DNA of 64,000 nt from Limosilactobacillus sp. WILCCON 0051 (GCF_039955095.1 NZ_CP154878.1:2292338-2356337), one strand, 5' to 3'; positions 1 to 9,532 are shown, numbered from the stretch's first letter. Translations and numbers: made by a program. Notes: generated from the sequence alone by a model not told the origin.

Positions 1-219
1 TTCATCCAGATAGTCCTTTGACTTGTCGACCAACTGGTAAGCAATACTGCTGTCTGACATACCGGCAAAGTTGTAAGCCATTGCTCGCGTGTCGATAACA
101 TTAAGGATGTCAATATGTGCATCGTTACGCTTAGCAACTGCAATTGCCTTGTTCAGTGCCCGTTCTGCCTGCTTGGAACCATCAACAGGGACGAGAATGT
201 TTTGATATTCTTGATTCAT
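1..219 (-). CDS. Universal stress protein UspA family (3' end cut by window edge)
   Basis: The first 73 residues of a UspA-like protein run off the left edge. The start MNQEYQNILVPVDGSKQAER has the family's first beta strand followed by the nucleotide-loop Asp (ILVPVDGS), and then an ILNVIDTRA strand. A strong ribosome site (GGAGGT) lies 6 bases before the ATG. UspA-fold proteins are cytoplasmic ATP or AMP binding proteins linked to stress and energy state; the exact role here cannot be told. The C-terminal GX2GX9G motif would lie outside the window, so ATP binding cannot be judged. Confidence 0.85.
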   Translation of the reverse strand, partial: MNQEYQNILVPVDGSKQAERALNKAIAVAKRNDAHIDILNVIDTRAMAYNFAGMSDSSIAYQLVDKSKDYLDE

Positions 220-408
220 AGTTATGACCTCCAATTCACACGACTTAATTGTTATCCCTATTGTACCATAATGACAGCGGAATCATTTGATTTTTATGAG
301 TGAAAAAGCAATAATTAGTTAAATTATTTTGACAATAAACCATTTACATTGTATTTTTTCACAATTTAAAGACATTATTTTGTGATTAGTTAAAAGGAGT
401 GGATTTCA

Positions 409-867
409 TTGGACAAGATCGATCGTCAAATTATCAACATGCTGCAGGAAAACGCCCGCGTATCATTAAAAGAACTTTCGGCAGCCTGCTACATCTCTTC
501 ACCAGCTATTGCCGCTCGGATCAACAAACTGGAAAAGTCTGGCATCATCACCGGCTTTCATACCAGCGTAAATCTAGAAAAACTGGATTATCACGTTAAG
601 GCCTTCGTTCAGCTGCAACTGGAACCACGCCAAAAGAAGGAATTTTATCCTTACATTGCCCAGGTTCCCAACGTCATTGAATGCAATTGCGTCACCGGCG
701 ATTTTTCCGAGGTCATGGAAGTTGTTTTTCCTTCCACTTCAGATCTCGATGATTTTATCAATGAAATTCAGCAGCGCTTTGGCAAAACCAGCACTCAGAT
801 CGTCTTTTCAACCAGTGTCGATCACCGAGGCGTCAAACTGCCACAGCCAGAAGAAGTTAAAGACTAA
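409..867 (+). CDS. Lrp/AsnC family transcriptional regulator
   Basis: A 152-residue protein of normal Lrp/AsnC length. Residues 1-60 form the winged helix (MDKIDRQIINMLQENARVSL, then a recognition helix with SSPAIAARINKLEKSG). The rest is the RAM/ACT-like ligand-binding and oligomerisation domain (HVKAFVQLQLE, then NVIECNCVTGDFS). Such proteins are feast-famine regulators that respond to amino acids or related small molecules. The start is TTG: AAAGGAGTGG lies at the right distance upstream and no ATG is in frame nearby. It stands alone between a divergent uspA and a convergent pepF, so its targets cannot be inferred beyond possible autoregulation. Confidence 0.88.
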   Translation: MDKIDRQIINMLQENARVSLKELSAACYISSPAIAARINKLEKSGIITGFHTSVNLEKLDYHVKAFVQLQLEPRQKKEFYPYIAQVPNVIECNCVTGDFSEVMEVVFPSTSDLDDFINEIQQRFGKTSTQIVFSTSVDHRGVKLPQPEEVKD

Positions 868-868
868 G

Positions 869-905
869 AAAACGCCTGCGGTCATGAACGATCGCAGGCG
901 TTTTT
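869..905. terminator. Bidirectional rho-independent terminator between lrp-like gene and pepF
   Basis: The stem AAAACGCCTGCG pairs with CGCAGGCGTTTT around a short loop and is flanked by T runs in both directions. It serves the convergent genes on each side. Confidence 0.85.
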
Positions 906-923
906 CAAAACCGATAATGACAA

Positions 924-2720
924 TTAAAGCAGCTTTTCGATCTGATCCAGACGCTTTTCAAACAGCGCAAAGGCACGTTCCAGATATTGGCTGTCGGTAA
1001 CGTCAACTCCCGCATGCTTTAACAGTGTTACAGGATCATCACTGCCCCCTGCCCGCAATAAGTCTAGGTAACGTTCCAGAGCACCCGGCTCATGCTGCCA
1101 GACTGCCTCAGAAAGCGCCGTCGAGACCGCCCAAGACGTTGCATACTGATAGACATAGTAGTTCATGTAAAAATGCGGTACATAGGCCCAGCTCTGCGTT
1201 CGCGTGCCGGTTTCCTCAACTGCAGGACCATAGTATTTATTAACCAGCTCACCGCTTAATTGATCCAGATAGTCGGCCGTCAGCGTCTGTCCCTTTTGCT
1301 CTGCTTTGTAGGCCGCATCTTCAAATTCAGCAAATTGCGTCTGCCGATAGATCGTGCCAATGAAGCCGGTAATATATTGTTCCAGGATAAAGATCAGCTT
1401 TTTAGGATCATCCTGGTATTTTTCCAGCAGATAGTCGGTTAAGATGTTTTCATTAAACGTTGATGCCACTTCTGCCAAAAAGATCGGTGCATCAGCATAT
1501 TCCGATGGCTGGGCTTGTTGAGCAAACCAACTGTGCATGGCATGACCAGATTCATGGGCCAAAACAAACGTACTGTAAAGTTTATCAGTCCAGTTAAGTA
1601 AAATGAATGGATTTGCCGTATAGACGCCTACTTGATAGCCACCAGAGCGTTTGCCTAGATTTTCAGCCGCGTCGATCCAGCGATGCTCAAATTCGCTTTT
1701 CAGGCCTTTCAGATACTCTGGACCCATCACCTGCAATGCATCCCACGTCAGCTGCTTGCCTTGTTCAAAAGTCGTCTTCAGCATATCCTCGCCAGCCAAT
1801 GGGACATTAACGTCATATTTGTACATCTTATCCAGACCCAGAACTCTCTTTTTCAGCTCATACCAGCGATAAACCAGGTCAAGATGCTGATTGACGGTTG
1901 CCACCAGCGTATCATAGACGCTTTCCGGAATATTATTGGCTCCTAAAGCGGCCGCGCGCGCACTTGGATAGTGACGAATCATAGCCAGTGCATTTTCCGT
2001 GCTGATAAAGCTGTTCAGCGTTTGAGCAAAGGTATTGCGCAGTTCATGGTACGGTTTTTCATATGCCAAAACGGCTTCCTTGCGCACGGAACGATTTTGC
2101 GATTCATTGAACTGGCTGCGATTGCCATGTGTCAGTTCAACCAGCTGTCCTTTTTCATCATGAACCTTGCCGAATTTCAGATCCGCATCGTTAAGCGTAT
2201 TGTAGATTTCTTCAGCACTGTCCAGCGACTTGTTCAAATAGCCCAGCAGCGTTTCTTCGGCCTTGGAGAGCACGTGCTTTTTCTGCCGCCGCAGCTTGGT
2301 CATCTCATATTGATACTCGGCCAGGCCAGGCTCGCTTTGCATCAGCTTGGTAAAGTCAGAATCGTCAATGGCCGTCAATTCAGGTTGAATAAAGGCCAGC
2401 TCAGCTTCAATCGTCGTCGCGGCATTGACGACTTGACCATAGAGCGTGACGGCCGTTGAATCCGTCGTATCACTGTCGCGGCGCAGCATGCCATAGACAA
2501 ATTCGCGTTCCAGCTCTTCATCAATCGCCTTATTTTCGTTGAGATTTCTTAAAAAGGTCTGACCATCACTGGCAAAACGACCTGCCGTCTTGGCAAGTTC
2601 AGAAGCTTTCTGCTGTGTTTTGGCAAGTGCTTGTTCCATTGCCTCATCCGATTCATACAGCAGCGTCAGATCCCATTTGAGCGCTTCAGGCACTTCACTG
2701 CGTTTAAGCTGTTTTTCCAT
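924..2720 (-). CDS. pepF: Oligoendopeptidase F (M3 family)
   Basis: A 598-residue zinc metallopeptidase, the normal length for PepF. The zinc motif HESGH lies within LAHESGHAMHSWF in the C-terminal half, followed by the third-ligand helix (FLAEVASTFNE). The N-terminal part is the helical oligopeptidase F domain. It cleaves 7-17 residue peptides in the cytoplasm and belongs to the intracellular peptide-degradation set of lactic acid bacteria, together with PepO, PepD and PepC in this window. The start follows GAAAGGACGGAAAACA. It is monocistronic, with a convergent gene downstream and gltP-like upstream on the same strand behind a terminator. Confidence 0.95.
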   Translation of the reverse strand: MEKQLKRSEVPEALKWDLTLLYESDEAMEQALAKTQQKASELAKTAGRFASDGQTFLRNLNENKAIDEELEREFVYGMLRRDSDTTDSTAVTLYGQVVNAATTIEAELAFIQPELTAIDDSDFTKLMQSEPGLAEYQYEMTKLRRQKKHVLSKAEETLLGYLNKSLDSAEEIYNTLNDADLKFGKVHDEKGQLVELTHGNRSQFNESQNRSVRKEAVLAYEKPYHELRNTFAQTLNSFISTENALAMIRHYPSARAAALGANNIPESVYDTLVATVNQHLDLVYRWYELKKRVLGLDKMYKYDVNVPLAGEDMLKTTFEQGKQLTWDALQVMGPEYLKGLKSEFEHRWIDAAENLGKRSGGYQVGVYTANPFILLNWTDKLYSTFVLAHESGHAMHSWFAQQAQPSEYADAPIFLAEVASTFNENILTDYLLEKYQDDPKKLIFILEQYITGFIGTIYRQTQFAEFEDAAYKAEQKGQTLTADYLDQLSGELVNKYYGPAVEETGTRTQSWAYVPHFYMNYYVYQYATSWAVSTALSEAVWQHEPGALERYLDLLRAGGSDDPVTLLKHAGVDVTDSQYLERAFALFEKRLDQIEKLL

Positions 2721-2756
2721 TGTTTTCCGTCCTTTCTTTATTTAACTTAATTATAC

Positions 2757-2790
2757 AAAAAGCATCGCTAGATTTCTCAGCGATGCTTTA
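2757..2790 (-). terminator. Terminator of the dicarboxylate/amino-acid symporter gene
   Basis: AAGCATCGCT pairs with AGCGATGCTT around a short loop, with T runs on both sides. It lies just after the symporter stop codon and upstream of pepF, and so separates the two transcripts. Confidence 0.82.
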
Positions 2791-2793
2791 TTT

Positions 2794-4071
2794 TTAGCCT
2801 TGGTAGCTATCCAAGTATTGGTTGTATTTTTCGTGATCCAATGATTTTTCGGATTGACCGATTACCAAAGTTGCAATCGTGTTGCCGACCACGTTGACCG
2901 CTGTCCGGCCCATGTCGACAAACCGGTCAATTCCGGCAATAAACGTCAGCCCGGCAACCGGTACGCCAATCGTTGATACCGAAGCCAGCAGCACGACAAA
3001 CGAAGCCCCTGGCACCCCGGCCATCCCTTTGGAAGTAATCATCAAGACCACCAGCAGCGTAATCTGGTGAGCAATCGTCAGATGAATGCCATAAGCCTGC
3101 GCCAAGAACAAGGCAGCCAGTGCTTGGTAGATTGCCGAGCCATCCAGGTTGAACGTGTAGCCGGTTGGAATAACGAATGAGGCAATCCCTTTGTCGACCC
3201 CCATCTTCTGTGTTTTAGCCATCAGACGCGGCAAGGTTGCTTCAGAGCTGGCCGTTGAAAAGGCAATTGCAATTTCTTCCATTACTACGTGCATCGTCTT
3301 CCAATAGCGCAGATGGAAAATCTTGGCGACAATCCCCAAGACGACCACTACGAAAACAATCATCGTTGCATAGGCGATCACCACAAACAGTCCCAATGGC
3401 AGCAATGCTTTCAGACCCATTTCGGCAATCGTCATCCCAATCAGACCAAAGACCCCAATTGGCGAGAACTTCATTACCCAGTTGGTTACCTTGAACATGG
3501 TTTCTGAAACGGCATTCATAAAGTCGATGATGATCTTGCCGCTTTCGCCCAGCGAGGCAACTCCCAGGCCAAAGAAGACTGAGAAGAAGATTACTGGCAG
3601 CATGTCGCCGTCTGCAATCGACTTAAAGATGTTGGTAGGTACGATTGAGATCAGCAGGTCCCAGATACCGCTGTGCTTTGAAGCTGATTTTGCCGTGGTC
3701 AGATATTGAGAGATGTCTGAGGCATGCAGATCATGAATATTGATGTAGGTACCAGGATGCAAAATATTGCCCACGATCATCCCCAACAACAGCGCAATCG
3801 TCGTCAAAACCTCAAAGTAGATCAAGGTCTTAACCCCGATTCGGCCAAGCTTCTTAATGTCGCCGATATTGGCAATCCCTACCGTCAAGCATGAGATTAC
3901 GATCGGCATTACAATCATCTGGATCAGCCGCAGAAAGATCGTACCGAGGCTTTGCATTACCTTGATGGCGCCAGTATTTTGATAGGTCATGGCCCCAACG
4001 ATAATCCCTAAAATCAGTCCGATCATAATCTGCCAGCCTAGCGACAGCCGGCCAAAGCGATAACGTTTCAT
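2794..4071 (-). CDS. Dicarboxylate/amino acid:cation symporter (DAACS, GltP/DctA-like)
   Basis: A protein of about 425 residues with eight or more hydrophobic segments. Family signatures are visible: a serine-rich reentrant loop (AFSTASSEATLPRL), the TM7-type motif (FVIPTGYTFNLDGSAIY), the second hairpin (SKGMAGVPGASFVVL) and the TM8 motif (DRFVDMGRTAVNVVGN). These proteins take up glutamate, aspartate or C4-dicarboxylates with protons or sodium; sequence alone does not fix the substrate. I chose the ATG at 4071 (MKRYRFGRL), with AAGGATGG upstream. A longer frame adds 12 poorly supported residues. Its upstream region holds a 38-base hairpin (4167-4204). Confidence 0.9.
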   Translation of the reverse strand: MKRYRFGRLSLGWQIMIGLILGIIVGAMTYQNTGAIKVMQSLGTIFLRLIQMIVMPIVISCLTVGIANIGDIKKLGRIGVKTLIYFEVLTTIALLLGMIVGNILHPGTYINIHDLHASDISQYLTTAKSASKHSGIWDLLISIVPTNIFKSIADGDMLPVIFFSVFFGLGVASLGESGKIIIDFMNAVSETMFKVTNWVMKFSPIGVFGLIGMTIAEMGLKALLPLGLFVVIAYATMIVFVVVVLGIVAKIFHLRYWKTMHVVMEEIAIAFSTASSEATLPRLMAKTQKMGVDKGIASFVIPTGYTFNLDGSAIYQALAALFLAQAYGIHLTIAHQITLLVVLMITSKGMAGVPGASFVVLLASVSTIGVPVAGLTFIAGIDRFVDMGRTAVNVVGNTIATLVIGQSEKSLDHEKYNQYLDSYQG

Positions 4072-4166
4072 ATGATGTTCCATCCTTCCGCTTATTTGGA
4101 TTGTCATAACGATGCATTCATAAGTTTATGGTTGAATAACCGACCGCGTTTAAATTATTTCCAATT

Positions 4167-4204
4167 AATGGGCTGTACCAGAATCAATTCCGGCAAAGCC
4201 CATT
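4167..4204 (-). promoter_or_regulatory. Long imperfect hairpin in the leader of the symporter gene
   Basis: Read 5' to 3' on the plus strand the structure is AATGGGCT-GTA-CCAGAAT-CA-ATTCCGG-CAA-AGCCCATT: an 8-bp outer stem, a symmetric 3x3 internal loop and a 7-bp inner stem. One inner pair is A-C on the plus-strand RNA but a G-U wobble on the minus-strand RNA. This fits an RNA structure in the 5' leader of the leftward symporter gene, about 100 bases before its start. An operator or a remnant is also possible. Confidence 0.45.
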
Positions 4205-4581
4205 CTATCTTGTACGAATTATTAAAAGCATGCGGTCGCAAAAGTATTGGTTTTCGTATCGTTATTTCACTCACAAATTAAGTTCATCTGTATCCGAAAG
4301 TTTATTTTACACTGTTATTTATAAAAAGTGAACAATTAATTTTAGATTAAGCTGGTTTGTTCGGTAACAACTTGTATAGAGTCCGGATTTTGCGTTTATT
4401 GTAAACGATTTCTAAAAACCGTTTCTTAAGAATTTCCGAAAATTATTTAGTTTTAAATTAATAAGGTTCGCTAAATTTTTTTGCTATTTTTGTCCAAGGC
4501 ATAAAAGCCGATAGGACGCCTTGGAAACGTTTTGATCAATTTTTAACAAGTGTTTTTAACTAAATTTTTTACTATTTTTTA
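4205..4581. other. AT-rich non-coding region upstream of lacS
   Basis: No credible gene is seen. The stretch holds two further cre-like sequences, TGTAAACGATTTCT at 4400-4413 and one centred on GGAAACGTTTTGA at 4523-4535, each with one or two mismatches to the CcpA consensus. There is also a half-site TTTTACTA at 4567-4574 that matches one arm of the galK palindrome at 14051-14068. Confidence 0.4.
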
Positions 4582-4610
4582 TTGATTTAATTTTTGAAAG
4601 CGCTTAATAT
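4582..4610 (+). promoter_or_regulatory. lacS promoter with cre site between -35 and -10
   Basis: TTGATT (4582-4587) and TAATAT (4605-4610) are spaced by 17 bases. The sequence TGAAAGCGCTTAAT (4595-4608) lies between them and matches the CcpA cre core (TGAAAGCGCTT). A cre in this position would block polymerase, so glucose repression of the permease is expected. This is inference from position and consensus. Confidence 0.6.
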
Positions 4611-4660
4611 GATTTCAGAGAGTTTTAAGTAAATGTCTTTTCAAGGAGGAAGGCTAGATT

Positions 4661-6619
4661 ATGAATGAGGCGAGTTCTAAATCCCAAACGATGGCTTCCC
4701 GCATTGCATATTCATTTGGTGCTTTCGGGCACGATATGTTCTATGGGATGCTGTCGACTTACTTTATGATGTTTGTTACCGGTCACCTGTTTAACAGCAA
4801 CAGTGGTGGCCAAGCAGCCCACATGGTTTCTTTCATTACGATTACCATCATGGTGCTGCGGATCGTTGAATTGGTAATTGACCCATTTATTGGTAACGTT
4901 ATCGACAAGACCGATACCAAATGGGGCCACTTCAAGCCATGGGTCGTTGCTGGTGGGATCGTTTCTGCCGTTGCAATTTCCCTGTTGTTCACTAATCTGT
5001 GGGGTCTGACCTACAAGAATCCAGTTTTGTACCTCGTCGTATTTGCAATTTTATATATTACGATGGATATTTTCTATTCCTTTAACGACGTGGCTTTCTG
5101 GTCAATGATTCCTGCAATCTCATTCGATTCGGCAGAACGTGAAAAGACGGCTACCTTCGCCCGGGTTGGTTCAACGCTTGGCGGTCAGCTGGTCGGCGTG
5201 ATCGTAATGCCAGTCGTTCTGTTCTTCTCTTTGAACTCGAATGGTGGTTCTGGTGACAGCCGCGGCTGGTTCGCATTTGCCGCTATCGTAGCTGCCATTT
5301 CGGCAATCACGGCCTGCGGGGTTGGTCTCTTCACTCATGAAAAGAAGAACGAACTGCGTGAAAACAAGGAAAACACTACTTTCAAAAAGGTCTTTGGGGT
5401 TCTGATCCACAACGACCAATTGATGGCAATTGCTTTGACCTACCTGCTGTACACGACCGGTATCCAAATCACCGGCTCATTCCAGCTCTACTACTTCACC
5501 TACATTCTGGGACACGCAAGCACCTACACGCTGTATGCTTTGATTAACGGGATCATTGGAGTCGTTACGGTTTCCCTGTTCCCTGCCCTGGCTAAGAAGT
5601 TTAGTCGTAACAAGGTTTTCTACTACTCAATTCTGGTTCTGCTGATTGGTTTGGCAATCTTTGCCTTTGCCGGTCACTCACTGCCAATGGTTATTCTTGG
5701 TGGTGCTCTGTTCATGCTGCCACAGCCACTGATCTTCCTGGTTGTTTTGATGATCATCACCGACTCGGTTGAATATGGTCAGCTGAAGCTTGGTCACCGT
5801 GACGAAGCCGTTACGCTTTCCGTTCGTCCCCTGCTGGACAAGTTCGGTGGTGCCGTTGCTGGTGGTGTCGTTGGGATGACGGCCGCTGCTGCCGGCATGA
5901 TCTCTGGTGCTACGGCAGCCGACATTACCGCTCACGGCGCTGGCATCTTCAAGATGATGATGTTTGTCGTGCCAGCTGTCTTGATTCTGTTAGGTACTCT
6001 GGTCTTCAAGAACAAGGTTAAGCTGGACGAAAAGATGCACGCTCAGATCGTTGATGAACTGGAACAATCCTGGCATGAGCACCTGGAAGGCAATGACAGC
6101 GTTCGTGAAGAACTGGCTGAAGACGCCAGCCTGGCCAAGGATCTGGTTATCGACTTCAAGGCCCCAGTCAGTGGTACTTTGATGCCATTGTCTCAAGTAG
6201 GCTCCAAGCCATTTGCTGATGGTACCATGGGCTTAGGTATCGCCATTAAGCCATCTGACGGCCAAGTCTTTGCACCATTCTCCGGGACCGTTGTTGCTGA
6301 CTTCCCAACCACTCGTCACGCAATTGGTCTGGAAACCGACAATGGCGTTCCGGTCTTGATTCACGTCGGTGTTGATACCGTTCAGATGCGTGGGACTGGT
6401 TTCATCAACTATGTCGTCAAAGGTCAGCACGTGGCGGCCGGCGAAAAGCTGATGGAATTCTGGGCCCCAGCCATCAAGAAGGCGGGTCATGATGATACGG
6501 TCATGATTGCCTTTACCAAGTCTGAAAAGGCACCTAAGTACACTTTGACCTATGTCAAGCAGGATGGTGAAGTCAAGGTTGGCGACACCATTATGCAAAT
6601 CGAAGTCAAGAAGGACTAA
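4661..6619 (+). CDS. lacS: GPH-family galactoside permease with C-terminal EIIA domain (LacS/RafP type)
   Basis: A protein of 652 residues, close to the usual LacS size. Residues 1 to about 460 are a 12-segment GPH transporter (motifs MFYGMLSTYFMMF, DPFIGNVIDKTDT, FYSFNDVAFWSMIPA). Residues of about 500-645 are a PTS EIIA-Glc-like domain with the phosphorylatable His in VLIHVGVDTVQM. LacS exchanges or co-transports galactosides with protons, and HPr-dependent phosphorylation of the EIIA domain tunes its activity. The next gene is an alpha-galactosidase, so raffinose, melibiose or stachyose are at least as likely as lactose. AAGGAGGAAGG precedes the ATG. Codon use is highly optimised, which suggests strong expression. 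Confidence 0.9.
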   Translation: MNEASSKSQTMASRIAYSFGAFGHDMFYGMLSTYFMMFVTGHLFNSNSGGQAAHMVSFITITIMVLRIVELVIDPFIGNVIDKTDTKWGHFKPWVVAGGIVSAVAISLLFTNLWGLTYKNPVLYLVVFAILYITMDIFYSFNDVAFWSMIPAISFDSAEREKTATFARVGSTLGGQLVGVIVMPVVLFFSLNSNGGSGDSRGWFAFAAIVAAISAITACGVGLFTHEKKNELRENKENTTFKKVFGVLIHNDQLMAIALTYLLYTTGIQITGSFQLYYFTYILGHASTYTLYALINGIIGVVTVSLFPALAKKFSRNKVFYYSILVLLIGLAIFAFAGHSLPMVILGGALFMLPQPLIFLVVLMIITDSVEYGQLKLGHRDEAVTLSVRPLLDKFGGAVAGGVVGMTAAAAGMISGATAADITAHGAGIFKMMMFVVPAVLILLGTLVFKNKVKLDEKMHAQIVDELEQSWHEHLEGNDSVREELAEDASLAKDLVIDFKAPVSGTLMPLSQVGSKPFADGTMGLGIAIKPSDGQVFAPFSGTVVADFPTTRHAIGLETDNGVPVLIHVGVDTVQMRGTGFINYVVKGQHVAAGEKLMEFWAPAIKKAGHDDTVMIAFTKSEKAPKYTLTYVKQDGEVKVGDTIMQIEVKKD

Positions 6620-6654
6620 TTAGACTAATTGAATGATCAAAAAGTCTGTTGGCC

Positions 6655-6688
6655 TAAAAAAGCTCGGCTGCAGCAGTCGGGCTTTTTG
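6655..6688 (+). terminator. Hairpin between lacS and alpha-galactosidase
   Basis: AAAAAAGCTCGG pairs imperfectly with TCGGGCTTTTT around a CTGCAGCAG loop. It is probably a leaky terminator that lowers expression of the second gene relative to lacS; an independent promoter for the second gene was not found. Confidence 0.5.
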
Positions 6689-6718
6689 TTTGTCATTTAA
6701 TCATGGAGGAATTTGAAC

Positions 6719-8932
6719 ATGAGTATTCAAGTTAATGCCAGCAATCGATTGTTTCACCTGCGGACCAAGCACACCAGCTATGTCTTCCACGTTATTGAGG
6801 ATGGCTCGCTGGGTCAGCTCTACTATGGTCCTAAAATTCCATTCAAAGACGACTACGCCAACCTCAACACGCGTGAAGAACACGACTGTACCAACACGCG
6901 CACTGATGAAGACGTTGAGTTTCAAGCTGAGCTGCTAAAACAGGAATACGCCGGACTGGGTAAGGGCGACTACCGTTATCCAGCTTTCCAGATCACTTAT
7001 CCAAACGGCTCACGGACCTCTGAATTCCAATACCGCGACTATGAGCTTAAGGACGGTAAAGAGCGACTGAATGGCCTGCCTTCAACATTTGCCGATAACA
7101 GCAATGATTCTCAGACGCTGACCGTTAAACTGGCGGATGGCGATCTAGAGCTGCAGCTGCACTACACTGTTTTTGCTGATGAAGACGTGATTGTCCGCAG
7201 CACAACGTTTGTCAATCATGGCAAAACCGTCTTTTTAAACCGAGCCTTGAGCGCGCAGCTGGATCTGCCGGATGCCAACTACGACTTCATTCAGTTTGCC
7301 GGCTCCTGGGCGCGGGAACGACACCTATACCGCAGCCATCTGCGTCCCGGCACGCAAAGCATCTCCAGTTTGCGGACCGCCTCCAGTCATCAGGAAAATC
7401 CATTCTTTATGCTGGCCCGGCCACACACCGACAATAACCAAGGGGCAGTTTTCGGTTTTAACTTTGTCTACTCTGGCAACTTTTTGGATTCCGTCGAGGT
7501 CGATCAATTTGATACCACGCGCGTCCTGATTGGTATCAACCCGGATGAATTTTGCTGGAAGCTTAACAGTGGCGATTCATTCCAAACTCCAGAAGTCATC
7601 TTCAGCTATACCGACAATGGCTTCAACGCGCTTTCTCAGCAATTGGGCGCCTTTTATGCTCAGCACCTGATCAACCCTCATTTTGCCCACCAGGAACGGC
7701 CAATTCTGATCAACAACTGGGAAGCCACGTTCATGGACTTTACCGAAGACAAATTAATGCCAATCGTTGAGCGTGCCAAGGAACTGGGGATTGAAATGTT
7801 CGTACTTGATGATGGCTGGTTTGGTCATCGTGACGACGATCGTTCCAGTCTAGGCGATTGGTTCGTTGACGAAAAGAAGTTCAACCATGGCATTGCTGGA
7901 TTTGCCAAGCGCGTTCATGATCTCGACATGAAGTTTGGGCTCTGGTTTGAACCAGAAATGATCTCAATTGACAGCAAGCTCTATCAAACCCACCCAGAAT
8001 GGATGATCAAGACGCCAGGTCGCGGGCAGACGCCGGGTCGTCACCAATTTGTCTTGGACATGAGCCGTAAGGAAGTCGTTGACTATCTGTTTGGATTGAT
8101 GAGCCACATTATTCAAGATGCCAAGCTGGACTACATCAAATGGGATATGAATCGTAACATCACCGAAATGTACGGCGCCGACCTGCCTGCCGATCAGCAG
8201 CTGGAATTCTCGCACCGCTATATCTTAGGCGTATACGATCTCTATGACCGCTTGACCAAAGCCTTCCCAGACGTCTTGTTTGAATCATGTGCCTCTGGTG
8301 GCGGCCGCTTCGACCTGGGAATGATGTACTATGCGCCACAAGCCTGGTGCAGCGATGATACCGACGCTGTTGAACGCATCAAGATTCAAGACGGCACCTC
8401 ATATGGCTACACACCTTCAATGTGGGGCGCCCACGTTTCAGCCGTGCCAAACGATCAAGTCGGCCGATTGACCTCAATCGACATGCGGGCTAAAGTGGCC
8501 TACTTCGGTGCATTCGGCTATGAACTGGACGTCACTGAGCTCAGCGCTGAAGAACAGGCTACCATCAAGCAGCAAGTGGCCTTCTATAAGCAATACCGCA
8601 AGCTCTTCCAGTTTGGAACGTTCTACCGGCTGGAAACTCCGGATACCAGCGATAACGTCTATGGCTGGGAAACCGTCAGCCCTGACAAGAAGACGGCCAT
8701 TGGTATGCGCTACCAGATTCTAAACGGCGCCAACCCTGCCTACATCCGCTACTACTTCAAGGGTCTGGATCCAGAACGGCGCTATACGGTCAATGATGGC
8801 TCAGAAGTCTTCTCGGGCGCTGAATTGATGAATGCTGGGTATTTCGTGCCACGCGTCATGAACCGCCTGCAATCACCAAAAGTACCATCCGATTTCCACG
8901 CTGACATGTTTATCGTTAAAGCCGTTGACTGA
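6719..8932 (+). CDS. Alpha-galactosidase, GH36
   Basis: A 737-residue GH36 enzyme, the usual bacterial length of about 730-740. The catalytic nucleophile Asp is in DYIKWDMNRNITE and the acid/base Asp in CSDDTDAVERI; the substrate-site signature FESCASGGGRFDLG lies between. An N-terminal beta-sandwich (about 1-330) precedes the TIM barrel. It releases terminal alpha-1,6-galactose from melibiose, raffinose and stachyose. No signal peptide is present, so it acts inside the cell on sugar brought in by the upstream permease. The start is the ATG at 6719, 8 bases after GGAGGA; an in-frame TTG at 6713 lies too close to that site. Confidence 0.94.
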   Translation: MSIQVNASNRLFHLRTKHTSYVFHVIEDGSLGQLYYGPKIPFKDDYANLNTREEHDCTNTRTDEDVEFQAELLKQEYAGLGKGDYRYPAFQITYPNGSRTSEFQYRDYELKDGKERLNGLPSTFADNSNDSQTLTVKLADGDLELQLHYTVFADEDVIVRSTTFVNHGKTVFLNRALSAQLDLPDANYDFIQFAGSWARERHLYRSHLRPGTQSISSLRTASSHQENPFFMLARPHTDNNQGAVFGFNFVYSGNFLDSVEVDQFDTTRVLIGINPDEFCWKLNSGDSFQTPEVIFSYTDNGFNALSQQLGAFYAQHLINPHFAHQERPILINNWEATFMDFTEDKLMPIVERAKELGIEMFVLDDGWFGHRDDDRSSLGDWFVDEKKFNHGIAGFAKRVHDLDMKFGLWFEPEMISIDSKLYQTHPEWMIKTPGRGQTPGRHQFVLDMSRKEVVDYLFGLMSHIIQDAKLDYIKWDMNRNITEMYGADLPADQQLEFSHRYILGVYDLYDRLTKAFPDVLFESCASGGGRFDLGMMYYAPQAWCSDDTDAVERIKIQDGTSYGYTPSMWGAHVSAVPNDQVGRLTSIDMRAKVAYFGAFGYELDVTELSAEEQATIKQQVAFYKQYRKLFQFGTFYRLETPDTSDNVYGWETVSPDKKTAIGMRYQILNGANPAYIRYYFKGLDPERRYTVNDGSEVFSGAELMNAGYFVPRVMNRLQSPKVPSDFHADMFIVKAVD

Positions 8933-8943
8933 TTCGGCATCAA

Positions 8944-8986
8944 ACAAATAAGCCGCACTGTCTTAAATGGCAATGCGGTTTTTGAT
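8944..8986 (+). terminator. Probable terminator after alpha-galactosidase
   Basis: AAGCCGCA near 8951 pairs with TGCGGTTTTT around an imperfect central stem (ACTGTC..GGCAA), followed by a T run. It is weaker than most others in the window. Confidence 0.5.
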
Positions 8987-9002
8987 TTAGTCTCAGCCTT
9001 AA

Positions 9003-9419
9003 CTAGTCGACAAACAGCTTTCGGTACTCGCCATAACCAGCTTCTGCCAACTGATCAAACGGAATAAAACGCAGGGCAGCCGAATTGATGCAGTAGCGCA
9101 GACCGCCGCGATCCAGCGGCCCATCACAAAAGACATGTCCTAGATGCGAATCAGCCTTCAAACTGCGCACCTCGGTTCTTTCCATGCCAAACGACTGATC
9201 GCGCTTTTCTTTCAGCTTGGTAATTGGTTTGGTAAATGCCGGCCAGCCGCAGCCCGAATCAAACTTGTCCAGCGAAGAAAACAGCGGCTCGCCACTCACA
9301 ACATCGACATAGATGCCTTTTTCGAAAAACTGATCATATTTGCCAGTAAACGGCGGTTCGGTAGCAGCCTCTTGCGTAACGCGGTACTGCATTTCAGTCA
9401 GCTCGTTTTTATCAGTCAT
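9003..9419 (-). CDS. msrB: Peptide-methionine (R)-S-oxide reductase
   Basis: A 138-residue MsrB. Visible motifs are [20 protein letters not shown], the H-L-G-H-V-F segment and the resolving/catalytic [11 protein letters not shown] with its active Cys. It reduces the R epimer of oxidised methionine in proteins, using thioredoxin. The zinc-binding CxxC pairs found in many MsrB proteins are missing here, as in many lactobacilli. The start chosen is [11 protein letters not shown] with GAGGGAT just upstream; the longer frame starts before any good ribosome site. It stands alone, with no msrA next to it. Confidence 0.93.
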   Translation of the reverse strand: MTDKNELTEMQYRVTQEAATEPPFTGKYDQFFEKGIYVDVVSGEPLFSSLDKFDSGCGWPAFTKPITKLKEKRDQSFGMERTEVRSLKADSHLGHVFCDGPLDRGGLRYCINSAALRFIPFDQLAEAGYGEYRKLFVD

Positions 9420-9532
9420 CTTATCCCTCATTTCGTACCTGCTGAACGATTGATTGCTGGTCATTCAGCATTTTGATTTTGGCTATTGTATCATCTGGCA
9501 TCGTTTTGACGTAAAAATATGCCTACGATATC

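Noticed and set aside
4567..4574. TTTTACTA half-site as a GalR operator for lacS
   Set aside because: Only one arm matches; the other arm has two mismatches and a different spacing.
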